NCBI RefSeq assembly: GCF_000400485.1
Contig: NZ_ASHR01000030.1
Span: 155,257 to 219,256, forward strand
Origin: Agrococcus pavilionensis RW1
Lineage (GTDB): Bacteria > Actinomycetota > Actinomycetes > Actinomycetales > Microbacteriaceae
Direction: 5' to 3'
DNA: 64,000 nt
The notes beneath the pieces are model-generated. The model had not been told where the DNA came from and ran no database searches. It saw only the letters and a program-made list of their open reading frames with translations. A program made the translations under genes and the position numbers. How positions within the stretch are numbered: position 1 is the stretch's first letter; every line of letters starts with the position of its first letter. Shown one piece after another: positions 8,801 through 15,972 of this stretch.

Positions 8801-11564
8801 CGCCTCGCCGGGCGCGACCGCGTCGATCCGCGACGGCGCCGTGCTCGTCTCGGCCGCGCCCGACGCATCCGACATCGGCATCGTCGTCACGGTCGAGAAC
8901 TCCGCCGGCACCGCCGCGGCGAGCTGGCTGCGCATCGACGTCGACCCGGACGCGCCGCCGCCCGCGCCCGACGTCACCGACGTGCAGGTGCCCATCCAAT
9001 CGATCGCCTCGGCGGAGGCGGTGCGCATCGACCCGCTCGCGCAGGCCACTGTGCGCGACGGCCGCGCCGACGCGCTGCGCGCGAGCCTCCCGCTGCCCGC
9101 CGAGGGCGTGGCGCTGCGCGACGACGGCTCGATCGAGATCGCGATCGCCGACCGCACGCGCTTCGTGCCGTTCACGGTCGAGCGCGACGACGCCGAGGGC
9201 GCGAGCGCGACGGCCGTCATCGCGGTGCCCGGGCGGGACGACGCGCTCCCGCAGCTCAAGCCCGGCGTCGCGCCGCTCGAGGCGCGCGCGGGGGAGACGC
9301 TCGAGATCGCGATCGACGACGTCGTCGACACGGTGGACGGCGACGGCGCGATGCTCACCGACGCGAGCGCCGTGCGCGCCGCGCCGACCGACGGCTCGAA
9401 CCCCGTGATCGACGAGAAGACGCTGCGGTTCGTGCCCCAGCCTGGCTACTTCGGCCCGGCGAGCATCACGTTCGAGGTCACCGACGGTGAGAGCCCCACC
9501 GACCCCGACGGCAGGGTCGGCACGATCGTGCTGCCGATCGAGGTGCTGCCGGGCGATCGCGTGCCGCTCACGGTGCTCGGCTCCTTCGTGCAGCTCGAGC
9601 CCGGCACCGAGCGCTCGATCGACCTCGCCCGCATCACGCGCGCGCCCGATCCCGCCCGGATCGCGAGCGCCTCGTGGTCGATCCTCGACGACGTGCCCGC
9701 GGGCTTCCAAGCCGTGATCGACGGCTCGACCCTCACGGTGCGAGCGCTCGACCGCACCGACCGCGGCACGCGCGCCGACCTCCGCATCGGCGTGCGCGAC
9801 GCCGCGGGCGAGGGCGTGCCCGGCACCGTCTCGCTCGCCGTCATCTCCACGACCGCGCCGCTCGTCGCACCCGAGCCCGATGCCGTGACCGTGCAGCGCG
9901 GCTCGAGCGCCGAGGTGCAGCCGCTCGTCAACGACGAGGCGTCGAACCCGTTCCCCTCGACGCCGCTGCGGATCGGCGGCCTGCGCGTCACGGGCGCCGA
10001 GGAGCGCGGCATCACCGCGGTCGTCGACGGCTCGACGGTGCGCGTCTCGGCCTCGGCGACCGCGGCGATCGGCACGACGATCGTGCAGGTGCTCGTGCTC
10101 GACGCGGCGGGCGTGCCGGAGCGCGGCGTGTGGAGCCCCATCGCGGTGACGGTGCAGGACGTGCCGGATGCGCCCGCGCCCCCCGTGCAGGCGTTCGACG
10201 AGCACGTCGACGGGGTCGTGACGATGGCGATCGACCCGCCCGCGAGCAACGGCAGCCCCATCACGGGCTACCGCATCGTCGGCAGCGGCGTCGACGTCGC
10301 GTGCGGACCGACGCCCCGCTGCCGCCTCGAGGGCCTCCCGGCGGGCGTCGACCTGCGGCTGCAGGCGATCGCGACGAACGCGCTCGGCGACAGCCTCCCC
10401 TCCGACCCGTCGGAGCCCGTGCACGCCGATCGGCTGCCCGCGGTCGTGCCGGGCGTCCAGGCGACGCCCGCGAGCGCACCGGGCTCCGTGCGCGTCGTCT
10501 GGCAGGGCGTGCCGCAGCCGCCGGGCGGCACCCCCATCGAGGCCTACCTCGTGCGCGTCTCGGGATCGGGGCTCGACCAGCTCGTGCGCGTCGGCCCCGC
10601 CGAGCGGCAGAGCGTCATCTCGGGGCTCACGCCCGGCCGCGCGTACTCGATCGAGGTGGCGGCCGCGAACCGCGCGGGCGTGCCCGACACCGCGTGGCGC
10701 TGGCCCGCAGCGCCGGTGCCGTTCACGGCCGTCGGCCTGCCGGGCACGACGCCCGTGCTCGTGACGGGCCACGACGGCGGGAGCGTCACCGTGCGGTGGG
10801 CGGCGGTCGACCCCGCGGGCGCGGCCGCCGTGCGCTACGCCGCTCGCGTCGTGCCCGTCGGGGAGCGGCCCTCGTGCTCGAGCGCGGGCGGCGGCAGCCC
10901 CGCCGGCTCCTCGGCCCTCTCGGCGACGCTCCCGGTCGCGGCCGGGTCCCGCTCGGTCGTCGCCGTCACCGCCGACAACGGCTGGCACTGCTCGGTCTCC
11001 GTCTCGGATCCCGTCTTCGGCACGCCCGCGCCCGTCGACGCATCCGCCGTCGCCGTCGCCACCGAGGTGCGCGAGGACGCCCTCGACGCGAGGCTCGAGC
11101 GGGCACCGACGCTCGCGAGCGGCACGTGGCTCGAGGCGCGCGTCGCGGGCGGCCCGTGGCAGCGGGCGCAAGCGGGCACGTGGCTCACGCCCTCGAGCGC
11201 CGCGTTCCAGTACGGCGAGCAGGTCGGCGTCGACGTGCGCGCGTGCGCGCCGGGCGCGACCCAGGGCGTGTGCTCGGCGGCGACGACCGTCGGCCAGGTC
11301 GTGCCGCTGCGGCTGCGCGCGACGATCGAGGCCTGCCGGCCGCTCGTGCCGCTCGAGGCGAGCGTCGAGGGCAACGCGTCGCCGCTCGCGCAGGACGAGG
11401 TCTTCGCGAGCTACCTCGTCGGCGGCTCGTGGACGAGCGAGCGGCCCGCGACCCAAGCGGTGCCCGCGGGGGCGACGCGAGTGCGCGCGTGGGGCCAAGT
11501 AACCTATCCGGAGTCCGGGCCCCACAGGGATCCGTCGCCGACCGAGGCGGGATGCGGGCTGTGA
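5880..11564 (+). CDS. Giant Ig-like/FN3 repeat surface protein, membrane-anchored at N-terminus
   Basis: 1894 residues. One N-terminal hydrophobic segment (about 6-27, GLVLGGLLTAGIVAGAVLA) acts as signal anchor. About 35-350 is a beta-propeller-like region; then an acidic linker of Glu/Ala/Pro (about 350-378). Tandem cadherin-like/Ig modules follow from about 380, recognisable by NDSDANGDP, NDEQPD, NADPNGDP, NDRDPAG and SDG(A)-type turns. Three FN3-like modules occupy about 1430-1710. The last 180 residues contain several cysteines. No LPXTG sorting signal or C-terminal helix is visible. GTG 5880 has GGAG 5 nt upstream. Such proteins accompany MoxR/DUF58/transglutaminase genes in Microbacteriaceae. 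The likely role is cell-envelope adhesion or scaffolding; the partner is unknown. Confidence 0.88.
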   Translation: MKARAGLVLGGLLTAGIVAGAVLAPGYQALEPELDGSSVWIANASAGAIGLANTANSTIERTVQVGGVDEVLQTPSGTVVVDRSASTVRVVREGAAQAGPAVPIVAGAVVAARDDRVVITSPATGDVWRTTTGAIAEGTPLDEPVVALGRGGVAVLGEESLLAASPGLGRVLRVDDEGETVASERAPVSPAAPDLQLTALGDEWVLYDAGSGVLSTSSWQRSVDETGVRLQEPGPAASAVLYATDSALVRQQLGVPAATTLASGASGEPARPVVGDGCAFAAWQGGTGWRSCEGEEPVVLALQGVPLDASLRILQRGSATAVTDVGSGDAWAIDRDGRRITGWQLEDDEPAPEAPVDGEAVEETVEAAPEPPVAVDDELGARAGAVTVLPVLLNDSDANGDPILITDVALDRDDASATITPDGRGIRFEAPAAGVTRVDYRISDGAESDRAVATVTLREGNEPPVLERPVRATLEAGSTIALDALDGWVDPEGDALAVVRAEAAAPDRVSVRSDGRLEFTDGGSGTERRVLVTVTDGQAEATEEIVLTVHAGAVPISAQPVTAVTRVGQQLVLEPLLAAQGGAGELSLHNVVAPNYPVDPSFADGTILVRPTDAGLMRFSYVVTDGTATQEGRVVVRVLDAADASSPPTTMPVRAALPAAGTVELDIDELALDPSGGVVALTAVASDDTAVRAEVVDAEQLRLTLTDELAQQTTVRYTVTNGVQSAEGELRVSASGSAALQAPIARDDEVTVRPGGLVEIPVLVNDEQPDRLPLELDPAIVAPPEAGLLFVDGDRMRFVAPDEPGTFTADYAVRGPDGQSSTAGITMQVAEAARTTNAAPAAPPIEARVVAGATVDLALPLSNADPNGDPVQLLGPSTAPTLGFVTQLGRSTLRYQAGDYSRGTDEFRYRVTDDLGATGEGVVRVIVVEPGPALPPVLGADSAAMRPDSTLVVPVLDNDRDPAGLPLEIVDVETASPGATASIRDGAVLVSAAPDASDIGIVVTVENSAGTAAASWLRIDVDPDAPPPAPDVTDVQVPIQSIASAEAVRIDPLAQATVRDGRADALRASLPLPAEGVALRDDGSIEIAIADRTRFVPFTVERDDAEGASATAVIAVPGRDDALPQLKPGVAPLEARAGETLEIAIDDVVDTVDGDGAMLTDASAVRAAPTDGSNPVIDEKTLRFVPQPGYFGPASITFEVTDGESPTDPDGRVGTIVLPIEVLPGDRVPLTVLGSFVQLEPGTERSIDLARITRAPDPARIASASWSILDDVPAGFQAVIDGSTLTVRALDRTDRGTRADLRIGVRDAAGEGVPGTVSLAVISTTAPLVAPEPDAVTVQRGSSAEVQPLVNDEASNPFPSTPLRIGGLRVTGAEERGITAVVDGSTVRVSASATAAIGTTIVQVLVLDAAGVPERGVWSPIAVTVQDVPDAPAPPVQAFDEHVDGVVTMAIDPPASNGSPITGYRIVGSGVDVACGPTPRCRLEGLPAGVDLRLQAIATNALGDSLPSDPSEPVHADRLPAVVPGVQATPASAPGSVRVVWQGVPQPPGGTPIEAYLVRVSGSGLDQLVRVGPAERQSVISGLTPGRAYSIEVAAANRAGVPDTAWRWPAAPVPFTAVGLPGTTPVLVTGHDGGSVTVRWAAVDPAGAAAVRYAARVVPVGERPSCSSAGGGSPAGSSALSATLPVAAGSRSVVAVTADNGWHCSVSVSDPVFGTPAPVDASAVAVATEVREDALDARLERAPTLASGTWLEARVAGGPWQRAQAGTWLTPSSAAFQYGEQVGVDVRACAPGATQGVCSAATTVGQVVPLRLRATIEACRPLVPLEASVEGNASPLAQDEVFASYLVGGSWTSERPATQAVPAGATRVRAWGQVTYPESGPHRDPSPTEAGCGL

Positions 11565-11584
11565 CCGACAGGGAGGAGCCCACG

Positions 11585-12571
11585 GTGTTGGACGCGAGGA
11601 CGGACGCGAGCGCGGTCGACGCGGGCGTCGACGTCTCGACCATCCAGGAGCTCGCCGAGCGGGTCGTCGAGCAGGTCGAGCGCGTGCTCGTCGGCAAGCC
11701 GCACGTCGTGCAGCTCTCGCTCACCGCGATGCTGAGCCACGGGCACCTGCTGATCGAGGACAACCCCGGCACCGGCAAGACGTCGCTCGCCCGCGCGCTC
11801 GCGACGGCGATCTCGGGGACGTCGAACCGCATCCAGTTCACCCCCGACCTGCTGCCGGGCGACATCACGGGCGTGAGCGTGTGGAGCCAGCGCTCGGGGG
11901 AGTTCGAGTACCGGCGCGGCCCCGTGTTCGCCAACGTCGTGCTCGCCGACGAGATCAACCGCGCGAGCCCGAAGACGCAGTCGGCGCTGCTCGAGGTGAT
12001 GCAGGAGGGGCAGGTCACGGTCGACGGGATCGCGCACGCGGTGCCGCAGCCGTTCATGGTCATCGCGACGCAGAACCCGGTCGAGCACGCCGGCACCTAC
12101 CAGCTGCCGGAGGCGCAGCTCGACCGCTTCGCGCTCAAGGCGTCGATCGGCTACCCCGACCACGCGTCGACCCTGCGGATCCTCGCCGACTCGGGCGACG
12201 AGCTCTCGCCCGAGGAGATCGAGCCCGTCGCCGACGTGCACCTCGTGCAGGCGCTCGCGCGCCAGGTGCGCGGCGTCCACGTCGAGGCGTCGATCGTCGA
12301 CTACGTCGCGCGGCTCGTCGACGCGACGCGCGAGGCCGACGAGGTGCGCCTGGGCGTCTCGGTGCGCGGCGCGCTCGCGCTCGTGCGGACGGCGCGCGCG
12401 TGGGCAGCGATCCACGGCCGCGACTACGTGACCCCCGACGACGTCAAGGCGCTCGCCGTGCCGGCGCTCGCGCACCGCCTCGTGCTGCAGCCGGAGGCGG
12501 AGTTCGACGACGTCCGGCCCGAGAGCATCGTGCAGCAGCTCATGCTCACCGTGGCGCCGCCCAGGCGCTGA
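11585..12571 (+). CDS. MoxR-family AAA+ ATPase
   Basis: 328 residues from GTG 11585, chosen because GGAGGA (11572-11577) is correctly spaced; GTG 11561, which overlaps the upstream stop as GTGA, is an in-frame alternative. Walker A DNPGTGKTSLARA, Walker B-type VLADEINRASPKTQSALLE, sensor ATQNP and the C-terminal lid with VSVRGALAL are complete. MoxR ATPases act as chaperones that assemble or activate partner proteins, typically with an adjacent DUF58/VWA protein, which starts 3 nt downstream here. It is the first of two MoxR genes in the window; the other at 28884 belongs to a Bat-type operon and is only moderately similar. Confidence 0.93.
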   Translation: MLDARTDASAVDAGVDVSTIQELAERVVEQVERVLVGKPHVVQLSLTAMLSHGHLLIEDNPGTGKTSLARALATAISGTSNRIQFTPDLLPGDITGVSVWSQRSGEFEYRRGPVFANVVLADEINRASPKTQSALLEVMQEGQVTVDGIAHAVPQPFMVIATQNPVEHAGTYQLPEAQLDRFALKASIGYPDHASTLRILADSGDELSPEEIEPVADVHLVQALARQVRGVHVEASIVDYVARLVDATREADEVRLGVSVRGALALVRTARAWAAIHGRDYVTPDDVKALAVPALAHRLVLQPEAEFDDVRPESIVQQLMLTVAPPRR

Positions 12572-12573
12572 CG

Positions 12574-13752
12574 ATGCGCTGGCTCGACGCCGCCCTGCGC
12601 GCCATCACCCCGTGGGGCTGGGCGCTGCTCGCGGTCGTCGCGCTCGGCGTCTTCCTCGCGCGCTCGCTCGGCTGGGCGGAGGCGCTCGTCTCCGCCGTCG
12701 CGGCGGCGACGCTGCTCGTCGGCGCGATCCCGTGGATCGTCGGCGAGCGCTGGGCGCGCGCCCGCATCGGCTTGAGCGCCGAGCGCGTGCCTGTCGGCGC
12801 CGACGCGCTCGCGCTCGTCGAGGTGTCGCGCCCGACGCGCGCCGCGACGCCGCGCCAGATCGACCTCGACATCGGCGACGAGGAGGCCGTGCTCGAGATC
12901 CCCTCGCTCGGTGTCGGCGGCAAGGTGCTGCGCTCGGTGCCGCTCGACACGAGCCGCCGCGGGCTGCGCACGATCGGGCCCGCGACGATCATGCGCACCG
13001 ACCCCTTCGGCGTGCTCGAGCGCCGCCACCGGCTCACCGAGACGCGCACGCTCGTCGTGCACCCGCGCGTCGTGCGGCTGCCGGGCGGCGCGGGCGGCAT
13101 CGTGCGCGACCTCGAGGGCGAGGCCGCCGCCGAGCGCACCGCCGACGACGTCTCGTTCCACAGCCTGCGCGAGTACGCGCCGGGCGACGACCGACGGCTC
13201 GTGCACTGGCGCTCGAGCGCGCGCCACGGCTCGCTGCTCGTGCGGCAGTTCGAGCCCTCGCGCCGCGCCGACACGCTCATCGTGCTCTCGACCGACCCGC
13301 GCGAGTACGACGGCGACGACTTCGAGCTCGCGCTCTCGATCGTCGGCACCCTCGGCCTCGCCGCGATCGCCGACCGCCGCTCGCTCCGCGTCGTCGAGAG
13401 CCCGCGCGCCGAGCGCAGCGCCGTGCGGCCGATCGACGCCGTGACGCGCGACCGGCTGCTCGACGCGCTCGCGGTGCTCGAGCCGCGCGGCGGCGTCGGC
13501 ATCGCCGCCGCCGCGCGCGCGTCGCGCAGCACCGCGCGCGGCAGCGTCGCGTGGCTCGTGACCGGGTCGACCGTGCCGCCGCGCGAGCTCCGCACCGCCG
13601 CGAACGGCATGCCCGAGGGCGTCGTCTCGGTCGTCGTGCGCGCGGCGGTCGGCGCGGTGCCGACGCGGGCGCGGCTCGGCGACGCCGACGTCGCGACCGT
13701 CGGCGCGATCGAGGACCTCTCGCGCGGCATCGGCGACGCGGGGCGAGCGTGA
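12574..13752 (+). CDS. DUF58 membrane protein
   Basis: 392 residues. Two N-terminal membrane helices (about 13-32 and 40-60), an extracytoplasmic-type beta-rich segment, and the DUF58 core near 200-225 with EYAPGDDRRLVHWRSSARHG and VRQFEP. The C-terminal part has a VWA-like fold pattern (TLIVLSTDP) without a full MIDAS. DUF58 proteins are the usual clients of MoxR ATPases; the function is unknown. The stop codon overlaps the next start (GTGA at 13749-13752), so the MoxR, DUF58 and transglutaminase-like genes are probably translated in a coupled series. Confidence 0.9.
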   Translation: MRWLDAALRAITPWGWALLAVVALGVFLARSLGWAEALVSAVAAATLLVGAIPWIVGERWARARIGLSAERVPVGADALALVEVSRPTRAATPRQIDLDIGDEEAVLEIPSLGVGGKVLRSVPLDTSRRGLRTIGPATIMRTDPFGVLERRHRLTETRTLVVHPRVVRLPGGAGGIVRDLEGEAAAERTADDVSFHSLREYAPGDDRRLVHWRSSARHGSLLVRQFEPSRRADTLIVLSTDPREYDGDDFELALSIVGTLGLAAIADRRSLRVVESPRAERSAVRPIDAVTRDRLLDALAVLEPRGGVGIAAAARASRSTARGSVAWLVTGSTVPPRELRTAANGMPEGVVSVVVRAAVGAVPTRARLGDADVATVGAIEDLSRGIGDAGRA

Positions 13753-15902
13753 TCCGCCGCGCGCCGAGCGTCGGCCTGCTCATGCTCGCGATCGCGGCAG
13801 CGTGCGTGCCGATGTGGTGGATCTTCGGCACCCTGCAGCTCGTCGTCGCGGTCTCGGTCGCGCTGCTCGTCGGCGCCGGCATCGGCGTCCTCGGCGCGGT
13901 GCGCCGCTGGGGATCGCTGTCGATGCTGCTCGTCGCGCTCGTCGCGCTCGCCGTGCTCGCCGTGCCGCTCACCGCCCCGCAGCGCATCGGGCGAGGCGAG
14001 TGGGGCGAGGGGCTCATCGACGCCGCGGCGGCGACGGTGCTCTCGTGGCGCCGCCTGCTGACGATCGGGCTCCCCGTCGGCACGAGCGACGCCCTCCTCA
14101 TGGCGCCCGTGCTGCTCGTGCTCTTCGGCACCCTCATCGGCGTGTGGATCGCGCTGCGCTCGCGCTCGGCCGAGTCGGCCGCGCTCGTGCCCGCGGTGAT
14201 CGGCGTGTGGGCGATCCTCTGGGGACCGCTCGCGATGCCCGCCCCGTGGCTGCTCGGCATGATCGCGCTCGTGCCGATCGGGGCGTACATCACCGTCGTG
14301 CGGCAAGCGCGGCGCCGCAGCCGCGCGCCGCGCGCGCTCTCGTCGCTCGCTCGGCGCGTCGGCGCGGGCGTCGCGGTCGCGCTCGTCGCCGCGCTCGCGG
14401 CGGGCACGGCGGGCGCGCTCGTCGAGCTGCCCGAGCGCGTCGTGCTGCGCGGCGGGAGCACGTGGTCCGTCGAGCTGCCCGGGGCATCGCCGATGGCCGC
14501 CTACCGCTCGTTCTGGGCCGAGGACCGGCGCGGTGCCCGCCAGCTCACCGCCACGGGCCTCGTGCCGGGGGACCGCATCCGCATCGCCGCCCTCGACGGC
14601 TACGACGGCGAGGTGCTCTCCGTCGAGCGCGCCGGCTTCGAGCGCGTCGCGAGCGCCGAGGAGGGCAGCGGCCGGCTCGTCGGCATCACGGTCGGCGAGC
14701 TCTCGACGCCCTGGCTGCCGACCGTCGGCGTGCCCACGGGCGTGCGCTTCGTCGGCGAGCGCGCCGAGCGGCTCGGCTCGACGCTCCACCGCGATCGCGA
14801 CTTGCGCACGCTCATCGTCGAGGCCGGGCTGCGACCGGGCGACGGCTTCCAGATGCAGGTCGAGCAGGGTGCCCCGGTCGTGCCGCCCGAGCAGGTGGCC
14901 GAGCTCGTGCCCGCCGATCCCGCGCGCGCCGCGATCGAGCTGCCGGAGGAGATGCTCACCGCGCTCGCCGCGTGGACGGGCGACGCCGAGACCCCGGGAG
15001 AGCGCCTGCACGCGATGGTCGAGGGCATGCGCGCGAGCGGCTACATCAGCCACGGCGTGCTCGAGGACGAGGCGCCCTCGCGGCCGGGCCACTCCCTCGA
15101 GCGGCTCGCGGAGCTCTTCACCGAGCCGATGATCGGCGATGCCGAGCAGTACTCGACCGCGGCGATGCTGCTCGCGCGCCAGCTCGGCTTCGACGCGCGC
15201 GTCGTCGTGGGCTTCACGCCCGATGCCGTGCAGCCCGGGCAGCCGACGCCCGTCGTCGGCGCCGACGCGGATGCGTGGATGGAGGTGCGCACGCCGGCCG
15301 GCTGGGTCGCCATCGACGTCTCGCCCGCGCCGCGGCCGATCCCCGAGCAGGAGCAGGGCGCGCCGGCGATCGTCGAGCAGCCGCCCGCCCAGCAGGCGCC
15401 CGCGCCCGCGCCGGGCGGGCAGCGGCAGGGCGCCGACCCCGCCGCGCCGAACGCGCCCGAGCGGAGCGAGGACGGCGCCTCGCGGCTGCTCGCCGCGCTC
15501 GGCGCCGCGGCCGCCGTGCTCGGGCTCCTCGCGCTCGTCGCCGCGCTGCCCGTCGGGCTCGTGGTCGCGAAGGTCGTGCGCCGACGGCGCCGCCGCCGCG
15601 CCGACGAGCCGCGCGATCGCGCCGAGGGCGCGTGGGCGGAGGTCGTCGACGGACTCCGCGATCGCGGCGATGCGGCGCCCGAGGGCGGCACGCGGCTCGA
15701 GCAAGCGGGCGACGACGACCGGATGCGCGAGCTCGCGGACCGCGTGGACCGCGCGGTGTTCGCGCCGAGGCCGCCGAGCGAGCCAGAGGTCGACGCCGCG
15801 TGGGCGCTGAGCGATGCGGTGCTCGAGCGCCGCGACGAGGGGGAGGGGCGGCTGCGGCCGCTGCTCGCGCGGCTCAACCCGGCATCGCTCGTGCGGCGCT
15901 AG
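13749..15902 (+). CDS. Transglutaminase-like multi-pass membrane protein with degenerate active site
   Basis: 717 residues. Five to six N-terminal membrane helices (residues 1-230), a large outside domain, a Pro/Gln/Ala linker (about 535-575), one further helix (about 580-605) and a charged cytoplasmic tail. The transglutaminase-like core is at about 415-525. By family knowledge its Cys-His-Asp triad sits in motifs like GxCxxYA, HAW and DxTP. Here the first reads GDAEQYSTA, with Ala465 at the Cys position, and the second DAW, with Asp508 for His; Asp523 is kept. A peptide-crosslinking or protease activity is therefore unlikely, and a binding or scaffold role is inferred. It is coupled to the DUF58 gene by overlap. 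Confidence 0.88.
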   Translation: MIRRAPSVGLLMLAIAAACVPMWWIFGTLQLVVAVSVALLVGAGIGVLGAVRRWGSLSMLLVALVALAVLAVPLTAPQRIGRGEWGEGLIDAAAATVLSWRRLLTIGLPVGTSDALLMAPVLLVLFGTLIGVWIALRSRSAESAALVPAVIGVWAILWGPLAMPAPWLLGMIALVPIGAYITVVRQARRRSRAPRALSSLARRVGAGVAVALVAALAAGTAGALVELPERVVLRGGSTWSVELPGASPMAAYRSFWAEDRRGARQLTATGLVPGDRIRIAALDGYDGEVLSVERAGFERVASAEEGSGRLVGITVGELSTPWLPTVGVPTGVRFVGERAERLGSTLHRDRDLRTLIVEAGLRPGDGFQMQVEQGAPVVPPEQVAELVPADPARAAIELPEEMLTALAAWTGDAETPGERLHAMVEGMRASGYISHGVLEDEAPSRPGHSLERLAELFTEPMIGDAEQYSTAAMLLARQLGFDARVVVGFTPDAVQPGQPTPVVGADADAWMEVRTPAGWVAIDVSPAPRPIPEQEQGAPAIVEQPPAQQAPAPAPGGQRQGADPAAPNAPERSEDGASRLLAALGAAAAVLGLLALVAALPVGLVVAKVVRRRRRRRADEPRDRAEGAWAEVVDGLRDRGDAAPEGGTRLEQAGDDDRMRELADRVDRAVFAPRPPSEPEVDAAWALSDAVLERRDEGEGRLRPLLARLNPASLVRR

Positions 15903-15912
15903 CGCGGAGCGG

Positions 15913-15972
15913 TCTCCACAGCCGCCCCGCGCGGCGGTGCGCGGTCGCGGCCCCGCGCGGCACCCTGCCGCC
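15913..15972 (+). promoter_or_regulatory. Two-block upstream element (copy B), before the EccC-like gene
   Basis: TCTCCACAG (15913-15921), 38 bp, then GCACCCTGC (15960-15968) and four bases to ATG at 15973: the same blocks and spacings as at 1254-1313, while the 38-bp spacer shows no evident similarity. CACCCT (15961-15966) is 6 nt before the ATG. It suggests an activator-dependent leaderless promoter for the ATPase gene inside the larger cluster. Confidence 0.55.

Noticed and set aside
4221..11525. Very long open frame on the minus strand (over 2400 codons) opposite the kinase and Ig protein genes
   Set aside because: A by-product of strong G/C third-position bias; its translation is Arg/Ala/His-rich and shows no motifs, while the plus strand encodes recognisable domains. 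The same holds for all other long opposite-strand frames.
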